Shown in pieces: positions 6,213 to 14,455 of a stretch of DNA of 25,844 nucleotides. The notes beneath the pieces are model-generated. The model saw nothing but the letters and a program-made list of their open reading frames with translations, ran no database searches and was not told where the DNA came from. This DNA is from an uncultured Bacteroidaceae bacterium (GTDB taxonomy: Bacteria > Bacteroidota > Bacteroidia > Bacteroidales > Bacteroidaceae), in the NCBI GenBank assembly GCA_904501775.1, contig CAJGCJ010000016.1:1-25844 (forward strand), in the 5' to 3' direction. Numbering within the stretch: the stretch's first letter is position 1; every line of letters begins with the position of its first letter. Position numbers and translations under genes: made by a program.

Positions 6213-7571
6213 TTATCTGTACCCGGCAATATTGCTTATTGTCTTGGGGACATCGGTGTTGTCTATTATGCCGTGGAACTTCTCGGCGCCTTTTCCAATT
6301 GCGAAAAGAGGAACGAAAGTGCCCGAGTGGTTCCCGCTTGCCCATGATATTGCAGACTGCTGCGATACTATGCCTATCGCATAGTCGGCTATGCGGCTCA
6401 GATGCTTGTCGCTCTGCTCCTTGTTGCCCTCTGCAACCTTTCTGTAAAGCCCATTCAGATGTTTCATCTGTCCTTCGTCGGGGGTGATGCCCAATTTGGT
6501 TTGTAACACCTCTGTAAGTGCTTCACAGCTATTTATCTTGCCCTCCTTGTACAATGTCTGCAGGGTGCCTGCAAGTACATCTTCGCTGCACTTCTGTCCT
6601 TTCATTGCATCAAGGTTTAGGGTGTAGTTGCCAAAGTAGCCAAGGACAAAGCCGCCGGTCTCGTGGTCGGCTGTGACAACGATAAGCGTCTCGTCGCTGT
6701 GCTCATTGTAAAAGTCGAGTGCAACCTTTATTGCTGCGTCAAAGTCCTGTACCTCCTTTATCATTGTGGCAGCATCGTTGCTGTGCGATGCGTAGTCTAT
6801 CTTACCGCCCTCTATCATAAAGAAAAATCCCTTGTCGCTCTTTTCGGTAAGGAACTCTATTCCGGCCTTTGTTATCTGTGCAAGGTTGAGGTCGTCGTTG
6901 CTTTGGTCAATTGAATAGGGGAGCTGTGTGAGCACTTCGCTCTGGAAAAGCATCATTCTGTCGGCATTGTCGCACATTGCATCGAACTGCTTTATGCCAC
7001 GTGCTATGGCGTAGTCGCTCTTTCTGTAGCGTTTGTACAGCTCATTTCGGTCTCCGTTGTAGACGGGATCGCCTCCGGCAAAGAAATCAAAGCTGTAGAG
7101 GTGCATCTCTTGCGCTATCTCGTCGTAGTTATTGCGGCTCTTCTGGTGTGCATAGAATGCTGCCGGTGTAGCATGGTTTATGGGGACTGTGGTAGATATT
7201 CCTACTGCATAGCCTGCATCCTTGGCCCATTGGGCAACGCTGCTGCATGGTGTACCGTCGGCTGTCATGCCTATTGCCCCGTTGTATGTCTTGTTTCCTG
7301 TGGCGAGCGCTGTTCCCGATGCTGCCGAGTCGGTAACACCGTTGCTTGCCGAGAACGTGGTTACAAAGGCTGTGTGCGGAAATTGGGTGAAGCTCAATTT
7401 TTCGTTGCGTCCGATGTTGCCCTGTAGCTCGTTTATGTACAGCTCTGTTCCCAATACATGCGAAGGTCCCATTCCGTCTCCAATGAAATAGAATACATAT
7501 TTGGGGTTCTGTGCCACGGCTGCCATTGCTATAATCAACAGCAGCAGGCTTGTGCATAGTCCTCTTTTCAT
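6213..7571 (-). CDS. Alkaline phosphatase, PhoA family
   Basis: Exported phosphomonoesterase of 452 residues, likely periplasmic. A signal peptide spans 1-20 (cleavage after AVA). Metal-site and catalytic motifs of the alkaline phosphatase family are present: FIGDGMG with Asp32, GVTDSAASGTALATG with the probable nucleophile Ser82 following Asp81, HATPAAFYAH, MIEGGKIDYASH, VVTADHETGG, and a late His in ASGNHSGTFVPLFA. The length is normal for the family. It is the last gene of the leftward unit, only 18 bases after rseP, and ends at the shared hairpin. No Pho-box-like site is obvious before it, so expression with the envelope operon rather than by phosphate starvation is inferred. Substrate is likely broad phosphomonoesters. 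The gene symbol is withheld because several paralogues exist in Bacteroidales. Confidence 0.92.
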   Translation of the reverse strand: MKRGLCTSLLLLIIAMAAVAQNPKYVFYFIGDGMGPSHVLGTELYINELQGNIGRNEKLSFTQFPHTAFVTTFSASNGVTDSAASGTALATGNKTYNGAIGMTADGTPCSSVAQWAKDAGYAVGISTTVPINHATPAAFYAHQKSRNNYDEIAQEMHLYSFDFFAGGDPVYNGDRNELYKRYRKSDYAIARGIKQFDAMCDNADRMMLFQSEVLTQLPYSIDQSNDDLNLAQITKAGIEFLTEKSDKGFFFMIEGGKIDYASHSNDAATMIKEVQDFDAAIKVALDFYNEHSDETLIVVTADHETGGFVLGYFGNYTLNLDAMKGQKCSEDVLAGTLQTLYKEGKINSCEALTEVLQTKLGITPDEGQMKHLNGLYRKVAEGNKEQSDKHLSRIADYAIGIVSQQSAISWASGNHSGTFVPLFAIGKGAEKFHGIIDNTDVPKTISNIAGYR

Positions 7572-7589
7572 ATTGTTTGTTTATGTCTG

Positions 7590-8954
7590 TTAGAATACGA
7601 ATTTGTCAAGGTCGTTGTAGAATGCAAGGATGAACAATCCAAGGAGTATTATCATACCGATAACCTGAGCACGTTCAAGGAACTTGTCGCTGGGCTTGCG
7701 GCCTGTGATAACTTCGGCAAGCAGGAAGAGCACATGTCCGCCATCGAGTGCGGGAATAGGCAGAATGTTCATGAATGCCAATATGAGCGACAGCATCGCG
7801 GTCATCTTCCAGAACTGGTACCAATCCCATGTTGCAGGGAACATGCTGCCTATTGTGCCGAACATGCCAACCGACTTTGCGCCCTCTTTCGAGAATACAT
7901 ACTTGAAGTCGCTCACATATCCTTTGAGTACATTCCAGCCATATGCTATTCCGGCGGGGAACGATTCGAGCAGGGTGTATGTGTGGGTCTCAACAGGGTA
8001 GTCAAGTGCGCGTGGCATCACTCCAAGTGTGAATGTGCTGTCGACGTTGGCTGTAAGTGTCATTATTGTGTCGCGCTCGATTGTTATACCGAACTCCCTT
8101 TTGTTGCTCTCCTTGAGCGAAGCCAATGCGTTTGTCATTCCTTGCCATGATGCGAACTGTGCGTTGCCGAATCCTATGATTCTGTCGCCCTTCTGTATGC
8201 CTGCATTCTCTGCTGCGCTTCCGGGTGCTATGCTGTCTATTACAGCAGGTAGAAGGAACTGAACGAAAGGTTCGTCGTCGCCCATATCCAAGAGGCCGAA
8301 CTCCTCGGGAATTGCGATACTCTTCTCTACTCCGTTGCGAAGCACTGTAACCTCGCGGCTGTCGGCAATGGCACGCAAAAGGTCGGCATTGCGGCGGTGA
8401 ACATCCTCTCCATCAACCTTCAGCATAATATCTCCATCAACGAATCCCATGCTCTCGGCAACTTGGTTGTACTCCATTCCATAGGTGGCCTTGTGCATGT
8501 CCCAATAGTTCTCGCCCCATGTAAAAAGTACCATCGAATATATGAAGAAGGCAAGTATAAGGTTGAACATGACACCGCCCACCATAATCAACAGGCGCTG
8601 CCATGCCGGCTTCGAGCGGAACTCGTAGGGCTGTGCAGGCTGTTGCATCTGCTCGGTATCCATCGACTCGTCTATCATGCCCGATATCTTGCAGTAACCG
8701 CCCAATGGAATCCATCCCACTCCATACTCGGTTTCGCTTTTTGTGGCGGGCAACTTTATCAATGCCTTGTCTTTGCTGTTGCTGTTCTTCGAAGGAATCA
8801 TGAAGAGTGATATGCCCCAGTCGAAGAAAAGGTAGAACTTCTCAACTCTCACCTTGAACAACTTGGAGAATATAAAATGTCCGAACTCGTGAATAAGCAC
8901 CAATAAGCTCAATGACATGATGAGCTGCAGTGCGCGTATAAAAAATATTTCCAT
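7590..8954 (-). CDS. rseP: RIP metalloprotease RseP (site-2 protease)
   Basis: Intramembrane zinc protease of the M50 family, 454 residues, in the inner membrane. The first helix holds HEFGH (residues 22-26), the zinc-binding and catalytic motif. A second metal-site motif, LPIPALDGGH, lies in a late membrane helix. Between them are PDZ-like segments (around GDIMLKVDGEDV and AAENAGIQKGDRIIGFG) that screen substrates. In other bacteria the family cleaves anti-sigma factors and leftover signal peptides; no anti-sigma gene is nearby, so the local substrate is unknown. It follows dxr by 46 bases, the widest gap in this unit, which is the common Bacteroidales order. The length matches the family. 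Confidence 0.95.
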   Translation of the reverse strand: MEIFFIRALQLIMSLSLLVLIHEFGHFIFSKLFKVRVEKFYLFFDWGISLFMIPSKNSNSKDKALIKLPATKSETEYGVGWIPLGGYCKISGMIDESMDTEQMQQPAQPYEFRSKPAWQRLLIMVGGVMFNLILAFFIYSMVLFTWGENYWDMHKATYGMEYNQVAESMGFVDGDIMLKVDGEDVHRRNADLLRAIADSREVTVLRNGVEKSIAIPEEFGLLDMGDDEPFVQFLLPAVIDSIAPGSAAENAGIQKGDRIIGFGNAQFASWQGMTNALASLKESNKREFGITIERDTIMTLTANVDSTFTLGVMPRALDYPVETHTYTLLESFPAGIAYGWNVLKGYVSDFKYVFSKEGAKSVGMFGTIGSMFPATWDWYQFWKMTAMLSLILAFMNILPIPALDGGHVLFLLAEVITGRKPSDKFLERAQVIGMIILLGLFILAFYNDLDKFVF

Positions 8955-9000
8955 GTATTATAAATGTTTATTCTTAGAATATGTTTCTTGTTTTGTGGTT

Positions 9001-10161
9001 TTAAATCCAGCCTTCGGCCATTTTTCTTATCTCGGCATCGGTTGCAAGATAGTCGTCGAGCGTGGGGTTGATCTTGAAATTGGCACTCTGCATCGCTCTC
9101 TCTATTATGCGGCTCATGTCGGTGAACTTTATCTTCTCGCGCAGGAATGCTGCAACACATATCTCGTTGGCTGCATTCACAACGCACGGCATGTTACCTC
9201 CCATAGCCAAGGCGTCGTAGGCAAAGCGCAGGCAGGGGAATGTGTCGAAATTGGGGCTTTCGAAAGTGAGCTGCTGAAGCTTGCCGAAGTCGAGGCGGGG
9301 GAATGACGAGTCGAGGCGCGAGGGATATGACAGGGCATACATGATAGGCAGGCGCATGTCGGGTGTGCCAAGCTGTGCCTTTACCGAGCCGTCGGCAAAT
9401 TGTACCATGGAGTGTATCACCGATTGCGGATGTACAACCACCTCGATGTCTTTTCCTTCTATGCCAAAGAGCCATTTTGCTTCTATGACCTCGAATCCCT
9501 TGTTCATCATGGTTGCCGAGTCGATGGTTATCTTTGCACCCATGCTCCAGTTAGGATGACGCAGTGCCTGCGCCTTGGTTACACCTTCGAGCTGCTCGGC
9601 TGTGTATGTGCGGAAAGGACCGCCCGAGGCTGTGAGTATGAGCTTCTCGATGCGGTTGTTGCTCTCGCCTGCAAGGCATTGGAAGATGGCCGAATGCTCC
9701 GAGTCGACAGGAAGAATGGGTACTCTGTATCTGTTGGCAAGGTTTGTTATAAGCTCACCGGCAACCACCATAGTCTCTTTGTTGGCAAGAGCAATGGCTT
9801 TGCCTGCCTTGATGGCTTCTATTGTGGGGCGCAGTCCGGCGAATCCCACCATTGCTGTCACCACAATGTCAATGGGCGCTGATGTTACAATCTGGCATAT
9901 GGCCTCGTAACCGGCATACACTTTGATTGGAAGGTCGGCAAGAGCCTCTTTCAGTTGTGTGTATTTTGTTTCATCGGCAATTACAACTGCCTCGGGTTTG
10001 AATTTTCGTGCCTGTGCTATAAGGTCGTCAACTCGCTGATTAGCTGTGATGGCATATACCTCGAAACATTCGGGGTGCTCCTCGACAACCTGCAGTGTCT
10101 GTGTTCCTATTGAGCCGGTTGAACCTAAGATGGCAATGACTCTTTTGTTTTCGCTATTCAT
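9001..10161 (-). CDS. dxr: 1-deoxy-D-xylulose 5-phosphate reductoisomerase
   Basis: Converts 1-deoxy-D-xylulose 5-phosphate to 2-C-methyl-D-erythritol 4-phosphate with NADPH, the committed step of the non-mevalonate isoprenoid pathway; cytosolic, 386 residues. The NADPH-binding start ILGSTGSIGTQTLQVVEEHP, LANKETMVVAG, PVDSEHSAIFQCL, the substrate and metal segment LTASGGPFR, and WSMGAKITIDSATMMNKGFE are all characteristic. An upstream in-frame ATG at 10194 would overlap the preceding gene and add an untypical extension, so I chose the ATG at 10161, a few residues before the nucleotide-binding strand, as usual in the family. The gene supplies precursors for the undecaprenyl carrier and quinones, matching the cell-wall neighbours. 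Confidence 0.95.
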   Translation of the reverse strand: MNSENKRVIAILGSTGSIGTQTLQVVEEHPECFEVYAITANQRVDDLIAQARKFKPEAVVIADETKYTQLKEALADLPIKVYAGYEAICQIVTSAPIDIVVTAMVGFAGLRPTIEAIKAGKAIALANKETMVVAGELITNLANRYRVPILPVDSEHSAIFQCLAGESNNRIEKLILTASGGPFRTYTAEQLEGVTKAQALRHPNWSMGAKITIDSATMMNKGFEVIEAKWLFGIEGKDIEVVVHPQSVIHSMVQFADGSVKAQLGTPDMRLPIMYALSYPSRLDSSFPRLDFGKLQQLTFESPNFDTFPCLRFAYDALAMGGNMPCVVNAANEICVAAFLREKIKFTDMSRIIERAMQSANFKINPTLDDYLATDAEIRKMAEGWI

Positions 10162-10183
10162 AATGGTTTGTATAGTGTCGGTT

Positions 10184-11047
10184 TTAAAATGCAATGTAAA
10201 TGTTGGGGTCGAGTGGCAATCCTCTGTGCCACAGCTCCAGATGCAGATAGGGCTTTACATTCTCTTTATCCTCCTCGCCGGTGCCGTCTGCCGTTGCTAT
10301 GGCCTCGCCTGCTACTACCTTGTCGCCAATGCCTTTTAGCAGGTAGTGGCAGTTGCGGTATATCGATACAAGATCTTCGCTGTGCTGTATAATGAGCGTA
10401 TAGCCGTCGTTGGCTGTGTAGTCGCTCATAATCACTGTACCGTCCCATATTGCAACGATGCTCTCGCCGGGATTCCCGGCAATGTCAATGCCGTAGTGTC
10501 CCTCCTTGGGCGCGAATCCTCTTGTGACGAGTCCCTGTGTGGGGCGGTAGAAGTTTATGCCCTGCAGCGCGCCCACATTGGTTGCCTGTGAAGTGAGGTT
10601 GTATTTCTCGCGCTCCTCGTAGCCCTCGACAAACAGCTGTTCTGTCTCGCTTCTCTCAATGGGGTAGTCGTGGAGCGACGGTATGGTGTCGAGTGCCGAT
10701 GCCGTATCGCCGTATTCGATGTTTCCTTCGAATATGTTCCTTATGTTGCTCAGGTAGCGCTCGTGCTTGTTCACCTCGTCTTTCAGGGAGTCTATCGTCA
10801 GAGCATAGTTTATAAGCCTTTCGCGTGTTCTGTCGCTTACATGCCCCGGAAGATACTCGGCAACCGGGGTGAATGCGAATATCAGATATACGGTGCCTGC
10901 GACAAGCAGCAACGAGATGAACAGCGACATTATAACCCCAAGGGGTGAGACGTAGAATCCAAGTACGTTGTCGAGCTTGTTCTCGTTGTGTATTGTCAGG
11001 CGATATTTTCGCATCAGCCGGTGGCGAAGGCTTTTCTCTTTCTTCAT
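10184..11047 (-). CDS. Membrane-anchored M23 (LytM-like) protein with altered active site
   Basis: Protein of 287 residues: a basic cytoplasmic N-terminus, one membrane helix (about 37-60), a coiled-coil-like stretch (about 85-110), then a C-terminal LytM/M23 domain facing the periplasm (about 165-287). M23 enzymes cut peptidoglycan cross-links using zinc held by HxxxD and the second His of HxH. Here His184 and Asp188 (HYGID) are present, as is His269, but the first His of HxH is Tyr267 (PYLHLELW). A possible second catalytic His is His234 (RNCHYL). It may therefore be a weak hydrolase or an inactive LytM factor that activates other enzymes. It lies between rimM (11 bases) and dxr (22 bases). 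Confidence 0.85.
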   Translation of the reverse strand: MKKEKSLRHRLMRKYRLTIHNENKLDNVLGFYVSPLGVIMSLFISLLLVAGTVYLIFAFTPVAEYLPGHVSDRTRERLINYALTIDSLKDEVNKHERYLSNIRNIFEGNIEYGDTASALDTIPSLHDYPIERSETEQLFVEGYEEREKYNLTSQATNVGALQGINFYRPTQGLVTRGFAPKEGHYGIDIAGNPGESIVAIWDGTVIMSDYTANDGYTLIIQHSEDLVSIYRNCHYLLKGIGDKVVAGEAIATADGTGEEDKENVKPYLHLELWHRGLPLDPNIYIAF

Positions 11048-11058
11048 TTCTGCTGTTT

Positions 11059-11568
11059 TTATAGTGATATAAGTCCCTCGGGTATGTTGAAGAGTATGCG
11101 GCGGCCGTCGTGGTCGATGGCTTCAATGAACTCCTCCTGTGCTGGTATCAGCAGTTCGTCGTCACCATTCTCTATCACAAATAGCGTGTTTATGGTGCTG
11201 TCGTCGACATCGGCAATTTCCCCAAGATAGCCGTGTGTGGTGTCTTCGGCTTTGAATCCTCTGAAATAGCCCCATGTATATTCGTCACTCTCTTCGGTCC
11301 ATTCGCGCGGTATGTAAGTGGTGCGGTTGGTTAGTTGGCGCACCTCCTCGGCACTGTTCATGCGCTCTATCTTCACAATCATAGTGTCGTTGTTCTTCGA
11401 TTTCTTGTACTCAAAGAAGAACGGTACAAGAATTCCGTCAATGTCGGCCGCTACAAAGTCGCAGTCATCGCCTAAGGTCATATTGTCGCCCATAAGGGTG
11501 ATTTCGCCTTTTGTGCCGTGTGGACGAAGAAATTTTCCGAAGTATATGAAATCCTCTTTCTTAAGCAT
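11059..11568 (-). CDS. rimM: Ribosome maturation factor RimM
   Basis: Assembly factor for the head of the 30S ribosomal subunit, 169 residues, cytosolic; the family binds protein S19. The N-terminal beta-barrel domain opens with FIYFGKFLRPHGTKGEITL, the characteristic GK.....GxxGE pattern. The C-terminal half is a PRC barrel (about 95-169), with GYLGEIADVDD and a final ELLIPAQEEFIEAID followed by RRILFNIPEGLI, close to the usual end of the family. The gene sits 13 bases after murA and 11 before the M23 gene. In many other phyla rimM is grouped with rpsP and trmD; here it is in the cell-wall unit, the frequent Bacteroidales arrangement. Confidence 0.93.
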   Translation of the reverse strand: MLKKEDFIYFGKFLRPHGTKGEITLMGDNMTLGDDCDFVAADIDGILVPFFFEYKKSKNNDTMIVKIERMNSAEEVRQLTNRTTYIPREWTEESDEYTWGYFRGFKAEDTTHGYLGEIADVDDSTINTLFVIENGDDELLIPAQEEFIEAIDHDGRRILFNIPEGLISL

Positions 11569-11581
11569 TTTCCCAAGTCTT

Positions 11582-12886
11582 TTACGAACGTGTTATTTTT
11601 GCGCCCAATTGGTTCAGACGCTGTTCAAGGTTCTGATAACCGCGGTCTATCTGGTCGATGTTGTCGATGCGGCTTGTTCCATCGGCGCTCATTGCTGCTA
11701 TGAGCAGTGCGATTCCTGCGCGTATGTCGGGTGAACTCATGGAACGTGGACGCAGTGTGAACTGGTGGTCGTGTCCTATCACAATGGCGCGGTGGGGGTC
11801 GCAAAGAAGAATCTGTGCTCCCATGTCAATGAGTTTGTCGACAAAGAATAGGCGGCTCTCGAACATCTTCTGGTGTATCAGAACGCTTCCTTTTGCCTGA
11901 ATAGCCGTTACAAGCATCACACTCAGAAGGTCCGGGGTAAGTCCGGGCCATGGAGCATCGCTGATGCTCATTATTGAGCCGTCGAGGAACGACTCAATCT
12001 CGTAGTGGCTTTGTGACGGTATGTATATGTCGTCGCCTTTTTGCTCAAAGTGCACACCTAAACGGCGAAAGCTCTCGGGAATTATTCCAAGGTTCTCGAA
12101 AGAGACATCCTTTATGGTGAGTTCGCTCTGTGTCATTGCAGCCATACCTATGAAGCTGCCAACCTCAATCATGTCGGGGAGTGCTCTGTGGCGGCAACCG
12201 CCAAGTTCCTTCACACCGTCAATGGTGAGCAGGTTGCTTGCTATGCCTGTTATCTTGGCGCCCATCTTGCACAACATTCTGCACAGCTGCTGTATGTAGG
12301 GCTCGCATGCCGCGTTGTATATGACGGTTCTTCCCTCGGCCATTGTGGCTGCCATTATGATGTTGGCTGTTCCTGTTACCGATGCCTCGTCGAGCAGCAT
12401 GTAGCATCCTTTCAATCTGTCGGCTTTCATGCTGTATATGCCTCGTGCCTCGTCGTGGCAGAACTCGGCTCCCAGCTTCTGCAATCCAAGCAGGTGTGTG
12501 TCAACTCGGCGGCGTCCTATCTTGTCGCCTCCGGGTGTCGACAGTGTAGCCTTTCCGAAGCGCGCCAGCAATGGGCCTATGAACATCACCGAGCCACGCA
12601 GCTGTGCACAGCCATTGATGTATTCGTCGCTCTCAAGGTATTCGAGGTTGATGCTCTTTGCTTGGAATGTGTAGCAGCCAGCTCCATTCTTGGATACGGT
12701 TACACCCATGTTCATGAGCTGCTGTATAAGGTTGTTTACATCGGCTATGTCGGGTATGTTTTCTATTGTCACCTCCTCTTCGGTGAGCAATGTGGCGCAT
12801 ATCTCCTGCAGCACCTCGTTCTTTGCGCCCTGCGGTGTTATGCTGCCGTTGAGTCTGTGTCCTCCCTCAATTATAAATGATGCCAT
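11582..12886 (-). CDS. murA: UDP-N-acetylglucosamine 1-carboxyvinyltransferase (Asp-type)
   Basis: Transfers enolpyruvate from phosphoenolpyruvate to UDP-N-acetylglucosamine, the first committed step of peptidoglycan synthesis; cytosolic, 434 residues, normal length. Lys22-Asn23 (GAKNEVL) is the conserved substrate-binding pair. The catalytic loop reads PGGDKIGRRRVDTH: the position of E. coli Cys115 is Asp121. Cys-to-Asp at this site is known to preserve activity and to make MurA insensitive to fosfomycin, as in Mycobacterium and Chlamydia, so intrinsic resistance of this target is expected. Other expected segments are RGSVMFIGPLLARFG and DAPWPGLTPDLLS. It lies 16 bases after the DUF4290 gene and 13 before rimM. 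Confidence 0.96.
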   Translation of the reverse strand: MASFIIEGGHRLNGSITPQGAKNEVLQEICATLLTEEEVTIENIPDIADVNNLIQQLMNMGVTVSKNGAGCYTFQAKSINLEYLESDEYINGCAQLRGSVMFIGPLLARFGKATLSTPGGDKIGRRRVDTHLLGLQKLGAEFCHDEARGIYSMKADRLKGCYMLLDEASVTGTANIIMAATMAEGRTVIYNAACEPYIQQLCRMLCKMGAKITGIASNLLTIDGVKELGGCRHRALPDMIEVGSFIGMAAMTQSELTIKDVSFENLGIIPESFRRLGVHFEQKGDDIYIPSQSHYEIESFLDGSIMSISDAPWPGLTPDLLSVMLVTAIQAKGSVLIHQKMFESRLFFVDKLIDMGAQILLCDPHRAIVIGHDHQFTLRPRSMSSPDIRAGIALLIAAMSADGTSRIDNIDQIDRGYQNLEQRLNQLGAKITRS

Positions 12887-12902
12887 AGTGTTCTGTTTCT
12901 GT

Positions 12903-13508
12903 TTAAAACTTCTTCTTGAAAATCTTTTTGCGCTTCTGATGGTTCTTTTGTGCCATGTTCGACTGGAACGATAGTCTTATCTTTCCGTCGGGAACCTGCA
13001 ACTTGCCGTCAGAGTAGTATAGCAGGTCGTCGCAGATGCGCTTGTCCTCGACACCGTCTTTGTTCCATGCGATGTAGTTCTTCTTCATCTGCACAAGAAT
13101 GAGCTCCACGAGCTGGTTGCGCTCTTCACCCTCTTCCATTGTGCAGGCGTGGGCTATCATCTCTTCGACTATGCGGCCGTAGTGCCTGTTCCTAATCTCG
13201 CCCTTCTGATATTCTATCTTTGTTGGGGGTTGTGTGAAGGTCTCCTTCTTGATTATTTCGACGGGATAGTCGATGTCGAGCGCGAAATCGGACATTATGG
13301 CAAGATGGTCCCACAGCTTGCGCTTGTAGTCGGGGAGCTCGTTCTTCAGATTCGGGAACATGCTCTCCATTATTGCTATTATGGTCTCGGCACATTTCTG
13401 TCGCTCGGCTCTATCTTCTATGGTCAGTGCATGGTCTACCATCTTCTGCACCGAACGTCCATATTCGGGCAAGGGCAGCCTCTTTTGTTTGGTATTATAT
13501 TCCATCAT
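12903..13508 (-). CDS. DUF4290 domain protein
   Basis: Protein of 201 residues belonging to DUF4290, a Bacteroidetes-restricted family usually found next to murA, as here. There is no signal peptide or membrane helix, so it is probably cytosolic. The body looks like two repeats of a helical unit: PLPEYGRSVQKMVDHALTIE with RAERQKCAETIIAIM, and RNRHYGRIVEEMIAHACTME with ERNQLVELILVQM. In each repeat a YGR.V..M..HA core is followed by acidic then basic helices. The C-terminus is strongly basic (KNHQKRKKIFKKKF), which could touch nucleic acid or ribosomes. The start could be either of two adjacent Met codons (13508 or 13505). The function is unknown; conservation of the location suggests a link to cell-wall synthesis. 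Confidence 0.85.
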   Translation of the reverse strand: MMEYNTKQKRLPLPEYGRSVQKMVDHALTIEDRAERQKCAETIIAIMESMFPNLKNELPDYKRKLWDHLAIMSDFALDIDYPVEIIKKETFTQPPTKIEYQKGEIRNRHYGRIVEEMIAHACTMEEGEERNQLVELILVQMKKNYIAWNKDGVEDKRICDDLLYYSDGKLQVPDGKIRLSFQSNMAQKNHQKRKKIFKKKF

Positions 13509-13523
13509 GGTCGTATGTGGTCT

Positions 13524-14216
13524 TTATAGAAGGTTCTTGGGTTTTGTAGCAATAAAGTCTTTCAGGTAGAATGGTTCGAAGTATGCAATCTCTTCGAATC
13601 GTTCCTCAAGAAATGCGCGCTCGGCAAGCGGCATCATCCATTTGGCCTGCGGCGAACGGTGTTCGTCGAGGAAACGTGCGTTGGGGTGTGTGATAATCTC
13701 TTTGCACTTTGCTGCACCGTTGCCAAAGAAATAGACGGGGGGCTTGTCAAGCTGTTCGGCAAAGCTCTCGGGGGTTACGACAACTGCCGATGTGGGGACA
13801 ACGGGGTTTAATGCCCTGTCGTAAACAGTTGTGTACACCTCGGTGCGTCGTGCGTCAATCATAGGGCACAGGAGTGCCTCCTCGGGAAGGTCGTCGCGGA
13901 AAAGTACCGGCACGCACATTATGGCTGTGGTGGGTAATGCGATGAGCGGGATGTTGCGTCCGTAGCACACGCCCTTTGCCGTGGATGATGCTATGCGCAG
14001 GCTTGTGTATGAGCCGGGGCCGCTGCTGAGCGATACGGCTTCGATGCGCTTACCTCTGCTGTCGGCATGGTCTATGGCCTCTTCCACAAAGGGAGCAAGC
14101 ACCTTTGCATGTGAACGCTCTTCGCTGTTTCTCTTCTCAAAAAATACTTCACCATCCTCGCTCAGCGCAACTGAGCAACACTCGGTTGAAGCCTCAATAT
14201 GTAATAATACTGCCAT
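13524..14216 (-). CDS. tsaB: tRNA threonylcarbamoyladenosine biosynthesis protein TsaB
   Basis: Non-catalytic partner of TsaD in making the t6A modification at position 37 of ANN-decoding tRNAs; cytosolic, 230 residues. It has the ASKHA-type fold with the opening strand LLHIEASTECCSVALSEDG and the family signature SSGPGSYTSLRIASSTAKG (usually GPGSFTGLRIG, so Ser replaces the second Gly). In E. coli the protein is also known as YeaZ and holds TsaD and TsaE in a complex. It is the first gene of the leftward unit, 15 bases before the DUF4290 gene, and is preceded by an AT-rich divergent promoter region. Confidence 0.92.
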   Translation of the reverse strand: MAVLLHIEASTECCSVALSEDGEVFFEKRNSEERSHAKVLAPFVEEAIDHADSRGKRIEAVSLSSGPGSYTSLRIASSTAKGVCYGRNIPLIALPTTAIMCVPVLFRDDLPEEALLCPMIDARRTEVYTTVYDRALNPVVPTSAVVVTPESFAEQLDKPPVYFFGNGAAKCKEIITHPNARFLDEHRSPQAKWMMPLAERAFLEERFEEIAYFEPFYLKDFIATKPKNLL

Positions 14217-14247
14217 TTTCTGTTATTTTTTTATGCGGCTATTCTGC

Positions 14248-14274
14248 CAAAGGTATAATTATCCCACAAAAGTA
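14248..14274 (-). promoter_or_regulatory. Candidate promoter(s) of the leftward eight-gene unit
   Basis: On the leftward strand two -7-like boxes occur: TACTTTTG (14274-14267) and TACCTTTG (14255-14248). Neither has a TTTG at the ideal distance upstream. A perfect AT palindrome (14299-14317) lies just beyond, and the region is rich in A and T. The start codon of tsaB follows at 14216. Which box is used cannot be told from sequence. Confidence 0.4.
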
Positions 14275-14394
14275 CGAATAAATATCAAGACATTGATTAT
14301 AAATAATAATTATTTATATTATTATAACCATTTTGGATAACTTCCTCTCTGCGGCATTTAATTTGCGGGGCTGTACATTAAAATAATTTGCAAG

Positions 14395-14426
14395 TTTGCC
14401 GTTATTGTAATTATTTGCTACCTTCG
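14395..14426 (+). promoter_or_regulatory. Promoter of the yicC-gmk-nadD unit
   Basis: TTTG (14395-14398), a 20-base spacer and TACCTTCG (14419-14426) form a near-consensus promoter with one mismatch in the -7 box. The predicted start of transcription is about 25 bases before the yicC ATG at 14456. Confidence 0.5.
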
Positions 14427-14455
14427 CAAGGTAAACAAGCTAATATAAATCTTTT

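Noticed and set aside
10162..10194. Longer start for dxr at 10194
   Set aside because: It would overlap the M23 gene end and add residues not usual before the nucleotide-binding strand.
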